Assembly (NCBI GenBank): GCA_963798275.1
Contig: CAWCTB010000031.1
Coordinates: forward strand, 1 to 64,000
Source: CAWCTB01 sp963798275
Lineage (GTDB): Bacteria; Acidobacteriota; Terriglobia; Terriglobales; Acidobacteriaceae
Direction: 5' to 3'
Length of the DNA stretch: 64,000 bases
Shown: positions 7,379 to 18,187 of the stretch, one piece after another
Numbering within the stretch: the first letter of the stretch is position 1
How the letters are laid out: the number at the start of each line of letters is the position of its first letter
The notes under the pieces: generated by a model
What the model saw: the letters and a program-made list of their open reading frames with translations, nothing else
Told to the model about the DNA's origin: nothing
Databases searched by the model: none
Made by a program: the position numbers and the translations under genes

Positions 7379-10012
7379 CTAGTGCGGCAGCACCGTGACC
7401 AGGTCGGGCGGCACGGTATTGCCGCTGGCGTTCTTCAATCCGGGCGCGATTTGTTGGGCATCGGATTTATCGGAGACGCTGATGCGGTGCACGTTGTTGT
7501 CATTGGCGCCAACATAGAGCTGGGCGCCGTCCATGGTGATCCCGCCGGTATAAGGAATGGCGCTGTTGGCCAAGGGAATGAGGGTCGGCGCCAGGGCATT
7601 CAGGTCGAAGCTCAAAATCCGCGGCTGGTCGCTCAGGATCCAGGCGCGCGAGCTGTCGGTACTGAGAAAGAGCTGGTGGGGGTTGAAACTCCCGGCGCCG
7701 AGGTCATAGGTGTTCAGCGTGCTTTGCGCGACCACGGGGCACGATCCGGAAGGCTGAGAGGTGGTGATCACGTCGAGGCCGGGAGAATCAACCGCGACGG
7801 CACCGGCTCCGTTGGGCTTGCCTAAGATCAGGGTGGGAGCATTGGCGCTCAGAGTCTGCAATTCACTCTGATCGCAGGTGGAGCGCACATCGATCGAGTG
7901 TGCACTGCTGCTGGTGATGAAGGCCAGCGAACCCTGCGCCAGCAGGTCGATGTTGTTCGGTGCATAGCTCAGGTTGGTGACAGCGGGCGCAACGCTGACG
8001 CCGTCGCGAAAGATTTGCTGGCCGGTCAGGAAGAGCAGCCAGTTGCTGTCGGGAGTGAAGGCGCCTGAACTGGTGAGCAGAGGATGGCTGTAGGATATCG
8101 TGGGGCCGGTAAGGTTGACGTAGTAGGTTGTGTTGCTGCCGCTGTCGGAAACCAGCAAGAAGTTACCGTCTGCCGAAATCGCCACAACGGATCCTTTGAT
8201 GGCCGCGCCGTTCACGGTCAGCACGCTGACGCTGCCGGCGGTGACGTCGTAAATCATGACACCGGAGCTCGATCCCAGGTAAAGCTTGGTACCGGTGGGA
8301 GCCGAGAGAATCGAGTTGGGGTAATTGGACAGGGTGATGGCCGTCCCTACCGCGTTGGTGGACGTGGAGATGGGGATGAAGCTTAAGGATTGCGTACTGG
8401 CAGCGTAGACGGTGGTGATGGTCGAAGTGGCGATGGTTGCGGTTACCACATCGTAGGAGTACATCGGGGGCAGGTTGGTATTGCAATTGGGAGTGCTGCA
8501 AGTGGCGGTGACGGAGGCAGTTCCGGCAGCAACACCGGTGATGGTAGCAGCGTTGGCGCCCACGGTCGAAACAGTCGCGGTGGCGGCTGCGAGCGGCGAC
8601 GAACTCCAGGTGAGGGTCGGCTGGATGTACTGGCCCTGTGTGTCGTAGACGTCGGCAGTTATCGACTGGGAGCCGCCCTGCGCTATGTTGAAGCTGGTAC
8701 CGGTACCGTTCTGGTCGTGAACCAAAATATAGGCCACGGGGCAGACCAGGGATGGCGTGCCTACGCTGTTTACCCCCGATACGCTGGCATAGACACTGGT
8801 CAAGCCTGGGTTTCCCGCTTTCAGGCCAGTAGCTGTGTTCAGCGTCGTAATAACATTGGCCGTTCCGCTGCAGGTGGCCGACCCGTTGCCCAGGATGGCC
8901 GAGGTTGGCGCCACGACGGCACCATACCCCTGCGCGGTGACCGTCAACTGCGTCCCGGCCGCAATGGTGTTGGCGCTGGTTAAGGCTACGGTTGCCTTGG
9001 CGCCGATGACATTGTCACTTCCGCTGGTGGTGATGAGCGATGTGATGACATTGGCCGTGCCACTGCAGGTGGCGGTGCCGTTGTTCAGCGTGGCCGTGGT
9101 CGGCGCGGTAGTCCCGGAGGTTCCTGACGCGGTGATGGTGAGCCGGGTTCCGCTGGCGATCGTATTTATGTCGCTCAAGGTTACGGTGGCGGTGGCCCCA
9201 GTGACGCCGTTGAAGTTGGAGAGAACGCAGGTTTGACCTGCGGAGCCGGAGACCACACCGCCGGACTGGTAGGTTGGGCTGTTGCTTGAGGCAGAGAAAG
9301 TCGGATTGATCCCCTGCGTGGCTCCCGTGCTGAAGTCGGACAGAGTGCAAGTCTGTCCTTTGGAACCGGAGATGGTACCGCCGGACTGGTAGGTTGGGCT
9401 ACTGGTGGTCGAAGAATAGGTCGGACTAATGCCGGACGCATTGGCAATCACGTTTGGGTCGACGGCACCGTAGGAAAAGGGTCCCACGCTGGAAGTGATG
9501 TCGCAGGGTGAAGCCATGGAGCACCCTGACGCGGAGGTGTTGTAGGCCGAGGCCGAAGGATTCAGCAGCTTCCCAGCACTGGTGCAGCCGTTCATCGGAG
9601 CGACCACTACCTGGTCCACCTGGGGATGAACGTACACCGTGACGGTTTGGGAGGCGCTTCCAGAGGTTGCCGTGATGGTGGCCTGGCCGGCAGTGCTGGC
9701 CGGAGTACAGACGATGTCGTTCGCATCGAACGTTCCGCCACAGACAAGTCCGGCACCCGATACCGTGGCCAGGCTGGGGTTGCTGCTGGTAAACGTAACG
9801 TCGGCGGTGATGGCAGTTCCCGCATAATTCAGAGTCTGTGCCGACAGTGCGGCCACCTGCCCGGCGTTGATTGAAAGCGGGGAGGGAGCCAGCGTAATGG
9901 AGTTGACGACAGGGGTGCTAGAGCTGCTGGCGCCGCCACAGGCACTGAGGAAGGAAAGGCAAAGAACAGACAAAACCGCAGCTACGATACGGGCCGCTGA
10001 CAACTGCCGCAT
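7379..10012 (-). CDS. Large lipoprotein with Ig-like domain, repeats and beta-propeller
   Basis: About 877 residues from ATG 10010-10012, preceded by GGGGAGGG; an upstream in-frame start is less likely because the signal peptide begins here. MRQLSAAR, a hydrophobic stretch and lipobox LSAC predict a lipoprotein. After a Ser-rich spacer comes a Big-type Ig-like fold (residues about 40-125: SITLAPSPLSINAGQ, VTFTSSNPSLATVSG). Then come tandem repeats of about 40 residues (SPTYQSGG) and of about 65 residues (ATCSGTANVITSL), and a second Ig-like segment. The last 320 or so residues resemble a YVTN-type beta-propeller with strands like LYVGANDNNVHRISV. It is probably a surface-exposed protein of unknown ligand. 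Confidence 0.8.
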   Translation of the reverse strand: MRQLSAARIVAAVLSVLCLSFLSACGGASSSSTPVVNSITLAPSPLSINAGQVAALSAQTLNYAGTAITADVTFTSSNPSLATVSGAGLVCGGTFDANDIVCTPASTAGQATITATSGSASQTVTVYVHPQVDQVVVAPMNGCTSAGKLLNPSASAYNTSASGCSMASPCDITSSVGPFSYGAVDPNVIANASGISPTYSSTTSSPTYQSGGTISGSKGQTCTLSDFSTGATQGINPTFSASSNSPTYQSGGVVSGSAGQTCVLSNFNGVTGATATVTLSDINTIASGTRLTITASGTSGTTAPTTATLNNGTATCSGTANVITSLITTSGSDNVIGAKATVALTSANTIAAGTQLTVTAQGYGAVVAPTSAILGNGSATCSGTANVITTLNTATGLKAGNPGLTSVYASVSGVNSVGTPSLVCPVAYILVHDQNGTGTSFNIAQGGSQSITADVYDTQGQYIQPTLTWSSSPLAAATATVSTVGANAATITGVAAGTASVTATCSTPNCNTNLPPMYSYDVVTATIATSTITTVYAASTQSLSFIPISTSTNAVGTAITLSNYPNSILSAPTGTKLYLGSSSGVMIYDVTAGSVSVLTVNGAAIKGSVVAISADGNFLLVSDSGSNTTYYVNLTGPTISYSHPLLTSSGAFTPDSNWLLFLTGQQIFRDGVSVAPAVTNLSYAPNNIDLLAQGSLAFITSSSAHSIDVRSTCDQSELQTLSANAPTLILGKPNGAGAVAVDSPGLDVITTSQPSGSCPVVAQSTLNTYDLGAGSFNPHQLFLSTDSSRAWILSDQPRILSFDLNALAPTLIPLANSAIPYTGGITMDGAQLYVGANDNNVHRISVSDKSDAQQIAPGLKNASGNTVPPDLVTVLPH

Positions 10013-10300
10013 GCACCCTCCCCGCCGTGAGGAAATCGGCGGAAGTATGAAATGGAGATAATTTCTTCCGAATCGATCAGTGTAGAGGGTGCGGTTCCAT
10101 TCGGCAAGCTGCAACGGGCAGCCGCAAGCGCGCCCAAGCTCCTGTAACTAGAGATGTTAGCGCAGAACCCCTATCATCGGCTCGTCCCCCCCACTTTACC
10201 AGACCGTTTACTGGAAATTTTCTGAACCCCGCTGGCGCAGCCAAGTTCCGCACCAGACTGGCAGTAAGGATGCCTGCGGGGTCCAAGTTTGCTGATTCGG

Positions 10301-10329
10301 TTGACGATTGAAGCGTCACTTGCTACACT
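10301..10329 (+). promoter_or_regulatory. Sigma-70-like promoter upstream of the str operon
   Basis: TTGACG (10301-10306), a 17-base spacer and TACACT (10324-10329). It points toward rpsL, whose start lies about 475 bases downstream, and is the best promoter match in the interval. Transcription start is inferred near 10336. Confidence 0.6.
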
Positions 10330-10804
10330 GAAACGGTTCTGCGAGTTCCATCGAGCCTGCCTGTAGTGTGGCTGTGCTGCAACAACCGATCTTGATATAG
10401 TAATTCAGGATTTCCTCGCTGAAACGAGCCTGCGCTTCCGTTGGAGCTTTCCGCGGGTATGCAGGCCGAAGCAACGAAACGGAGTGCCTTCGTTCCTGAG
10501 CTCCGCCTTGCCCTCGCGGGTGATGTGCGGAACGACCGTGGCGCCACCGTCGTGCGCTTGATCTGATCGGAAACCAACGTCCCGGCGCAGGTATGCGCGG
10601 GGAAGTATGGACAGATGAGACCCGAGCGGGTCCGGTAAACGCTGTCCAGTCCCAAAGCTGGGATGTGTCGCGCCGCGGCGGTCGTGTGGCTGACGTGAGC
10701 TGCGGCAGAATGCGGCCAGGTGCCGCCACAAGTTTGCGCCTCCGGCGATGAGCCGCGGGGTGGCCGGTGCAGAGCCGGCCGAAGTAACGAAGGAGTTGCA
10801 AAGA
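10330..10804 (+). other. Long leader region before rpsL
   Basis: About 470 bases without a supported gene. Minus-strand frames here are open but show no ribosome-binding sites, no recognisable domains and mutual overlap, so I leave them out. The stretch is GC-rich and may be the untranslated leader of the str operon, with possible structured RNA; short inverted segments such as GACCCGAGCGGGTC (10619-10632) are visible. AGGAG at 10791-10795 serves rpsL. Confidence 0.4.
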
Positions 10805-11179
<375 letters not shown>

Positions 11180-11190
11180 ACGAGGGATCT

Positions 11191-11661
11191 ATGCCGAGAA
11201 AAGGACATATCGCCAAGCGCGAAACCCTGGCCGATCCGGTTTACGGATCCACCCTGGTCAACAAGTTCGTGAATTCCATGATGTGGGACGGCAAGAAGAG
11301 CACCGCCCAGTCCATCTTCTACACCGCGATGAAGAAACTGGAAGAGCGTGGCGGGGATGAAGCCCTGAAGCTGTTCAAGAAGGCGGTGGAGAACTGCAAG
11401 CCGGTACTGGAAGTGAAGACCCGCCGCGTAGGCGGCGCCAACTACCAGGTTCCGGTGGAAGTCAATGCCGACCGCCGTACCTCGCTGGCCATCCGCTGGA
11501 TCTTGACCTACAGCCGTGGCCGGGGCGAGAAGAGCATGATCGAGAAGCTGAGCAATGAATTGCTGGACGCGGCCAATGGCCGTGGGGCTTCCATCAAGAA
11601 GAAGGAAGACGTGCACCGCATGGCCGAGGCCAACAAGGCCTTCGCCCACTACCGCTGGTAG
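11191..11661 (+). CDS. rpsG: 30S ribosomal protein S7
   Basis: A 156-residue primary 16S rRNA-binding protein that nucleates assembly of the 30S head. The N-terminus MPRKGHIAKR, DPVYGS, VNKFVNSMMWDGKKS, the arm VKTRRVGGANYQVPVEV and the closing KANKAFAHYRW-type end are all typical. Length matches the family. In other bacteria S7 is the translational regulator of the str operon. It starts 11 bases after rpsL. Confidence 0.98.
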   Translation: MPRKGHIAKRETLADPVYGSTLVNKFVNSMMWDGKKSTAQSIFYTAMKKLEERGGDEALKLFKKAVENCKPVLEVKTRRVGGANYQVPVEVNADRRTSLAIRWILTYSRGRGEKSMIEKLSNELLDAANGRGASIKKKEDVHRMAEANKAFAHYRW

Positions 11662-11759
11662 GCGTTGCCGTAACCTCCGCCCTCGGAGGCTGAGTCACAA
11701 GCTTCAGATTGTTGCCCCGGCGAGCGGCGCCGGAGCGTAGCAGGAAACGGAAAAGTACT

Positions 11760-13865
11760 TTGGCTCGACAGGTTCCATTAGAGCGTTGCAGGAATATCGG
11801 CATCATGGCCCACATCGATGCCGGTAAGACCACCACCACGGAGCGCATCCTGTTCTATACGGGACGGACGCACCGCATTGGTGAGGTCCATGAAGGGACC
11901 GCAACGATGGATTGGATGGCGCAGGAGCAGGAGCGCGGCATCACGATCACGTCGGCGGCCACCACCTGCTTTTGGCGCGATATTCGGATCAACATCATCG
12001 ATACACCCGGCCACGTGGATTTTACCGCCGAGGTGGAGCGCTCGCTGCGCGTGCTCGATGGCGCCTGCGCCGTGTTCGATGCGGTTCACGGGGTCGAGCC
12101 TCAGTCGGAGACCGTGTGGCGCCAGGCCGACAAGTACGGTGTTCCGCGCATTTGCTTCATCAACAAGATGGACAAGATGGGTGCCGACTTTGAGCACGCC
12201 GTTGACACCATCCGCAAGCGCCTGAACGCCAAGCCGGTTGCTATCCAGTTGCCGATCGGCCAGGAAGACAAGTTCAAGGGCGTCATCGACCTTCTCGCCA
12301 TGAAAGCCATCGTCTGGAACGATGAAAGCATGGGTGCCGAGTACGTGGTCGAGGAGATTCCAGAGGGACTGAAGAAGAAAGCTGCTGCCTACCATCAGAT
12401 GCTGGTCGAGGCCGTCGTCGAGAACGACGATCAAGACGAGCTGATGCACAAGTACATTGAAGGCGAAACTATCAACGAGGCCGAACTGAAGGCCGCGTTG
12501 CGCCGCGCCACCCTGAAGATGAAGCTCTTCCCGGTGATCTGCGGAACCGCGTTCAAGAACAAGGGTGTGCAGCCGCTGCTCGACGCGGTCATTGATTACC
12601 TGCCTTCGCCGCAGGACATTCCTCCGGTGAAGGGCAAGAATCCCTACACCGGGGCGGTGGTTGAGCGTCCAGCGGAAGACGACGCGCCGTTTTCGGCACT
12701 GGCCTTCAAGATCATGACCGATCCGTTCGTCGGTCAGCTCACGTTTATTCGGGTTTACTCGGGTCACCTGAAGACCGGCGACAACGTGTACAACAGTGGC
12801 CGCCAGAAATCGGAGCGCATCGGCCGGCTGCTCAAGATGCACGCCAACAAGCGGGAAGAGATCAGCGAGATCTACGCCGGCGATATCTGTGCCTGTGTGG
12901 GTTTGCGCCACATTACAACCGGCGACACGATTTGCGACGAGAAGGATCCTATCGTTCTGGAGTCCATCGAGTTCCCGGCGCCGGTGATTGCGGTCGCGGT
13001 CGAGCCCAAGACCAAAAGCGACCAGGAAAAGATGGGCGTGGCTCTGGGCAAGCTGGCGCAGGAAGATCCGACCTTCAAGGTCAGCACCGATCCGGACAGC
13101 GGTCAGACCATCATTGAAGGCATGGGCGAGCTCCACCTGGAAATCCTGGTGGACCGCATGATGCGCGAGTTCAATGTGCAGGCCAACGTGGGCAAGCCGC
13201 AGGTGGCCTATCGCGAGACGATTCGCAAGGCGTCGCAGGCGGAAGGCAAGTACATTCGCCAGACCGGCGGCAGCGGACAGTATGGGCACGTGCGTATTCG
13301 CTTGGAGCCGAACGAGCCGGGCAAGGGCTACGAGTTCATCAATGAAGTCGTGGGCGGCGTGATTCCCAAGGAGTTCATCAAGCCGGTGGATCAGGGGATC
13401 AGAGAAGCGCTCGAGGGCGGCGTTCTTGCCGGCTACGAAATGGTCGACGTGAAGGCGACGCTGTATGACGGCAGCTATCACGATGTTGACTCGAATGAAA
13501 TGGCGTTCAAGATCGCCGGCTCGATGGCCTTCAAGGAAGCGGCCCGCAAGGCCAGCCCGGTCCTGTTGGAGCCGGTCATGTCGGTGGAAGTGGTGGTGCC
13601 CGAGGAGTACATGGGCACCATCATTGGCGACCTGAGCAGCCGCCGTGGACGCATCGAGGCGCTGGAGCATCGCGCTGGATCGCAGGTAATCAAGGCGATG
13701 GTTCCGCTGGCCGAGATGTTTGGATACGCCACGAATATGCGTTCCAGCACCCAGGGCCGCGCCACCTTCAGCATGCACTTCTCGCGCTATGAAGAAGCGC
13801 CGCGTTCGGTGGCGGAAGAGATCGTGGCCAAGGTGCAGGGGAAAAGCCCGGCAGGGACGAAATGA
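11760..13865 (+). CDS. fusA: Elongation factor G
   Basis: Translocation GTPase of about 701 residues from TTG 11760, chosen because it gives the family start (M)ARQVPLERCRNIGIMAHID and has GGAAAAG upstream; a TTG at 11709 would add 17 unconserved residues. Visible motifs: P-loop AHIDAGKTT (17-25), switch RGITITSAATT, DTPGHVDF, NKMDKMG, and the domain IV loop GGSGQYGHV. The stop codon is overlapped by the ATG of the HEPN gene (ATGA), so expression of the inserted cassette is tied to EF-G translation. Confidence 0.97.
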   Translation: MARQVPLERCRNIGIMAHIDAGKTTTTERILFYTGRTHRIGEVHEGTATMDWMAQEQERGITITSAATTCFWRDIRINIIDTPGHVDFTAEVERSLRVLDGACAVFDAVHGVEPQSETVWRQADKYGVPRICFINKMDKMGADFEHAVDTIRKRLNAKPVAIQLPIGQEDKFKGVIDLLAMKAIVWNDESMGAEYVVEEIPEGLKKKAAAYHQMLVEAVVENDDQDELMHKYIEGETINEAELKAALRRATLKMKLFPVICGTAFKNKGVQPLLDAVIDYLPSPQDIPPVKGKNPYTGAVVERPAEDDAPFSALAFKIMTDPFVGQLTFIRVYSGHLKTGDNVYNSGRQKSERIGRLLKMHANKREEISEIYAGDICACVGLRHITTGDTICDEKDPIVLESIEFPAPVIAVAVEPKTKSDQEKMGVALGKLAQEDPTFKVSTDPDSGQTIIEGMGELHLEILVDRMMREFNVQANVGKPQVAYRETIRKASQAEGKYIRQTGGSGQYGHVRIRLEPNEPGKGYEFINEVVGGVIPKEFIKPVDQGIREALEGGVLAGYEMVDVKATLYDGSYHDVDSNEMAFKIAGSMAFKEAARKASPVLLEPVMSVEVVVPEEYMGTIIGDLSSRRGRIEALEHRAGSQVIKAMVPLAEMFGYATNMRSSTQGRATFSMHFSRYEEAPRSVAEEIVAKVQGKSPAGTK

Positions 13866-14266
13866 GTGACTCAGCTAGTTCCACACTAGAGCTGGCACGA
13901 GGGCTCAGGGACCTAGCTGATGGTCTGAATGAAGCGGAACTGCGGAATTCACTTTCGCGATCCTATTACTCGATCTATCACGCGGCTAGAGTTTTGGCTA
14001 AGGTTAGGAAATACAAGAAGGTGACCCAGGGCAACATTGTCGAGGTGATGAGCGAAGTGGATGCCCAACTAGGGGTTCGGGTCAAGAAACTGAAGGACCT
14101 CAGACACAAGGCCGATTACGACGAGACGTATGTGCAAAGCGAATTCGGGGGCAATTTAGGCTCTTTTCGCAATGAAGTGCGGCAGAGAGTGGATGATGGT
14201 TTGGTGGTTTATCGGGAAATAATTCTGGAAATCGAGCGGCGACAGGCGCGGGACGGTAGCGAATGA
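13862..14266 (+). CDS. HEPN-domain protein between fusA and tuf
   Basis: A 134-residue protein resembling the COG1895-type HEPN family. The core helix reads LSRSYYSIYHAARVLA, and the later helix has LRHKADYDETYV, matching the family's lR-x-x-aDYd pattern. The R-x6-H spacing in RSYYSIYH falls at the upper limit of the catalytic R-x4-6-H motif of HEPN ribonucleases. It overlaps fusA by 4 bases and the next gene by 4 bases (both ATGA). GC and codon choice are less biased than in the flanking elongation factor genes, which suggests acquisition. HEPN proteins are often toxins of toxin-antitoxin or defence modules, usually with an MNT partner; none is here. Function is unproven. Confidence 0.8.
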   Translation: MSDSASSTLELARGLRDLADGLNEAELRNSLSRSYYSIYHAARVLAKVRKYKKVTQGNIVEVMSEVDAQLGVRVKKLKDLRHKADYDETYVQSEFGGNLGSFRNEVRQRVDDGLVVYREIILEIERRQARDGSE

Positions 14267-14823
14267 CGGCAGAGGAACTCCAAAGTGAGGCAGCGCAGCA
14301 ATTCGAGGCTGCTGGTCTTGCGAAGGACTTTGTCGCAGGGCGATCGCAATTTCTGGAAGGGCCGGAGGGGTTGTTCGCAGAAATCGTAGTTCGCGATGGG
14401 GCGAAGTTGGAAGAATTCCGAAGAATTGCCGAGAAGTTGCGAGCGGCTTCTGGCGAGCCGGTCACCTATATCGTCCGAGCTGTATGGGAAGTCGAAAAAG
14501 TGGGCGATCCACAGACAGCGTATTCCATGCAGACGGGCACGCCAAAGACTTCGGTGCAGTTTCCCGTCGATCTGCGGTCGGGATCGGTTGCGCAGCGAGC
14601 CTGGGTAGAACTGACCTATTTGGCTGGGTCAGTGTTTGACGAGAACGGAGTCGATAACGAAGGGGCGAAAAGGATTATCGGTGAGTTCGTGCGCGAGCAG
14701 CTTAGAAAAGGCGGCATGAGTTACTGGGATCCGATTCGGTCTCCCCAACTGGAGATCAACGCTAACACGGCCAGCTTTATCCTTGGTCGTGCGCTGGAAG
14801 TTCTTAAGAGACCTGCTGTTTAA
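14263..14823 (+). CDS. Unknown partner of the HEPN protein
   Basis: A 186-residue soluble protein that I do not recognise. The N-terminal 80 or so residues are helical and acidic (AEELQSEAAQQFEAAG, EEFRRIAEKLRAAS). The middle has beta-like sequence (PVTYIVRAVWEVEKVG, SVQFPVDLRSGS), and the C-terminus is mixed, ending in ASFILGRALEVLKRP. No nucleotidyltransferase (GSxxxG) signature is seen, so it is not an MNT antitoxin. It overlaps the HEPN gene by 4 bases and ends 17 bases before tuf, whose GGAG lies in the gap. Co-translation suggests a partner or regulator of the HEPN protein; this is inference. Confidence 0.65.
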   Translation: MTAEELQSEAAQQFEAAGLAKDFVAGRSQFLEGPEGLFAEIVVRDGAKLEEFRRIAEKLRAASGEPVTYIVRAVWEVEKVGDPQTAYSMQTGTPKTSVQFPVDLRSGSVAQRAWVELTYLAGSVFDENGVDNEGAKRIIGEFVREQLRKGGMSYWDPIRSPQLEINANTASFILGRALEVLKRPAV

Positions 14824-14840
14824 TTTGGAGCATAAGTCAC

Positions 14841-16028
<1,188 letters not shown>

Positions 16029-16145
16029 TTTTCATACCGGGTGCGGTGCTGGTTGCCGCACCCATTCATAAACCGCGGCAAGAGCCGCAGGGCAGATGGC
16101 GGAAACGCTGACCAGCCCCTGAACTGATCTTTGAGAGAAACTAAC

Positions 16146-16474
<329 letters not shown>

Positions 16475-16475
<1 letters not shown>

Positions 16476-16616
16476 GCTGCCAGCCATCAGCCGCCAGTGG
16501 GAATACAGGCGGCAACCGGTGGAGGCAGTGAAAAGCGAGGCGACGAGCGAATCGCCATGCTAACAGTGATTAGCTGGTGGCCGGCGGCTGGAAGCTGACG
16601 GCTGATAGCTGACAGC
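16475..16616. repeat. Inverted pair of AGCTG-type intergenic repeats (copy 1)
   Basis: A block of GCTGCCAGCCATCAGCCGCC type (16475-16498) faces an inverted block of GCTGACGGCTGATAGCTGAC type (16571-16616), with about 70 bases between. The two can fold on each other. Similar strings recur in other gaps of the ribosomal cluster (17481, 22479, 24651, 24782). They lie entirely between the rpsJ stop and the rplC ribosome-binding site. Confidence 0.7.
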
Positions 16617-16690
16617 GCGAAACAAAGCTTCCGCGGCGCTAAGCCCCCGGCGCAAACAAGCCGGAACGGGAAGCGGAGTTGAGGGAAAAC

Positions 16691-17425
16691 ATGGCAGTCA
16701 ACGGAATTTTAGGCAAGAAAGTCGGCATGACGCAGTTGTTCGATGACAAGGGCGATGTTCGCCCGGTTACCGTGCTGCAGGCCGGCCCGTGCATAGTGAC
16801 CCAGCGCAAGTCGGTGCTGAAGGACGGCTACGATGCCGCCCAGATTGGCCTGGTCGAGTTCGTGAAGGAGTCGCGGCTGCCGAAGCCGATGAAGGGACAC
16901 TTTGCGAAGAACAACCTGCCGCCGATGCGCTTCCTGCGCGAAGTGGCGATCGTGGTTGACGGCGCGGACGAAGCCGCCAGCGATGGCGTGAAGGTTGGCG
17001 ACAAGGTCCTGGTCGATCTGTTCGAAGGCGATAAGTTCGTCGACGTGGTCGCGACCAGCAAGGGCCGCGGATTTGCTGGCGTAGTCAAGCGTCATCACTT
17101 CGCTGGCGGCGCGGCTTCGCACGGATCGATGTTCCAGATCACCGGTTCGATCGGCTCCTCGGCGTTCCCGTCGCGCGTGTTCAAGGGAATGCGCATGTCG
17201 GGGCACATGGGCGTCGACCGGGTGACGACCCGCAACCTGCGGGTGCTGGGCGTCGATAAGGACGAGAACCTGCTGGTGGTGGAAGGCGCGGTGGCGGGCC
17301 CGAAGGACGGCTACGTGGTGATCACCAAGGCCAAGAAGCCACCCAGAGAGCGGCGTGGATTCTCCGGCGCGGGCACGGTCGATCCGTTGAAGGCATCGAA
17401 GCGCCAGGCGACGAAGAAGAAGTAG
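16691..17425 (+). CDS. rplC: 50S ribosomal protein L3
   Basis: A 244-residue protein from ATG 16691, preceded by GAGGG; a TTG at 16679 is unlikely. It binds near the 3' end of 23S rRNA and helps start 50S assembly. The family N-terminus GILGKKVGMTQLFDDKG and the loop GGAASHGSMFQITGSIG are present, with KGMRMSGHMGVDRVT further on. Length is slightly above the usual 205-220, with an extra C-terminal basic tail (after about residue 220: PRERRGFSGAG and a KRQATKKK end). Confidence 0.97.
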   Translation: MAVNGILGKKVGMTQLFDDKGDVRPVTVLQAGPCIVTQRKSVLKDGYDAAQIGLVEFVKESRLPKPMKGHFAKNNLPPMRFLREVAIVVDGADEAASDGVKVGDKVLVDLFEGDKFVDVVATSKGRGFAGVVKRHHFAGGAASHGSMFQITGSIGSSAFPSRVFKGMRMSGHMGVDRVTTRNLRVLGVDKDENLLVVEGAVAGPKDGYVVITKAKKPPRERRGFSGAGTVDPLKASKRQATKKK

Positions 17426-17512
17426 GTGGATAGTGGTCAGTGGATGGTGGCTAGTCAGGGCAGTCTGGCCGGGAGATTCTACTGATAGCTGACGGCTGAT
17501 AGCTGGCAGCTG
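17426..17512. repeat. GTGGATAGTGG-type and AGCTG-type repeats side by side
   Basis: Directly after the rplC stop comes GTGGATAGTGGTCAGTGG with its imperfect continuation (17426-17458), then an AGCTG-type block CTGATAGCTGACGGCTGATA with its continuation (17481-17512). These are the two words that recur in the other gaps; here one of each is found rather than an inverted pair of one type. Confidence 0.65.
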
Positions 17513-17527
17513 AATTGGAAAAAGATT

Positions 17528-18187
17528 ATGGCGACAATTGATGTACTGAACCTGGGCGGCGAGAAGGTAGGTTCGTTGGAGCTGGCCGACGAGGTGTTCG
17601 GCGCGGTGAACGAAGACCTGCTCTGGGAGGCGGTGAAACACTACCGCGCCGGGCAGCGCGCCGGAACGCACTCCACCAAAACCCGCGGACTGGTAAGCGG
17701 TGCGGGCAAGAAGCTGTGGAAGCAGAAGGGCACGGGGCGGGCGCGTATCGCGTCGATCCGGTCCCCACTGTGGCGGCATGGCGGTACGGTTCACGGACCG
17801 AAGCCCCGCTCCTACGACTATTCGTTTCCCCGCAAGAAGCTGCTGGGCGCGTTGCGCTCGGCGCTGGCTGCCAAGTTTGCCGACGGCAAGCTGGTGGTGG
17901 TAGAGAGCTTCGAGCTGCAGGAAAGCAAGACGAAGAGCTTTCGCCAGGCGCTGGACAAGCTGAACGCCAAGGGCAAGACGCTGCTGGTGGAAAACGAGGG
18001 TGACAATAAGAACCTTAACCTGAGCTCGCGCAACTTGAAGGGCGTGGAACTGGTGGCGGGCAACGCAGTTCATCCCTATCACCTGCTGCGCTACGACCAC
18101 GCGGTGTTTTCGCGTTCCGCGCTGGAGAAGCTGCAGAGTTCGCTGAAGGCCTCGGCGCCCAGGCGCAAAGCGGCGGAGGTGGCGTAA
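17528..18187 (+). CDS. rplD: 50S ribosomal protein L4
   Basis: A 219-residue protein with the extended internal loop that lines the exit tunnel: RAGQRAGTHSTKTRG, KKLWKQKGTGRARIASIRSP and WRHGGTVHGPKPRSY are typical. The globular C-terminal half ends with an Ala/Lys-rich tail. In enterobacteria L4 also regulates the S10 operon by attenuation; no evidence for that is visible here. Its TAA overlaps the rplW ATG by one base (TAATG). Confidence 0.97.
   Translation: MATIDVLNLGGEKVGSLELADEVFGAVNEDLLWEAVKHYRAGQRAGTHSTKTRGLVSGAGKKLWKQKGTGRARIASIRSPLWRHGGTVHGPKPRSYDYSFPRKKLLGALRSALAAKFADGKLVVVESFELQESKTKSFRQALDKLNAKGKTLLVENEGDNKNLNLSSRNLKGVELVAGNAVHPYHLLRYDHAVFSRSALEKLQSSLKASAPRRKAAEVA

Noticed and set aside
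11778..13778. A 666-codon open frame on the minus strand across fusA
   Set aside because: It is the mirror of the GC-rich, codon-biased fusA frame; no ribosome site or domain, and fusA is certain.
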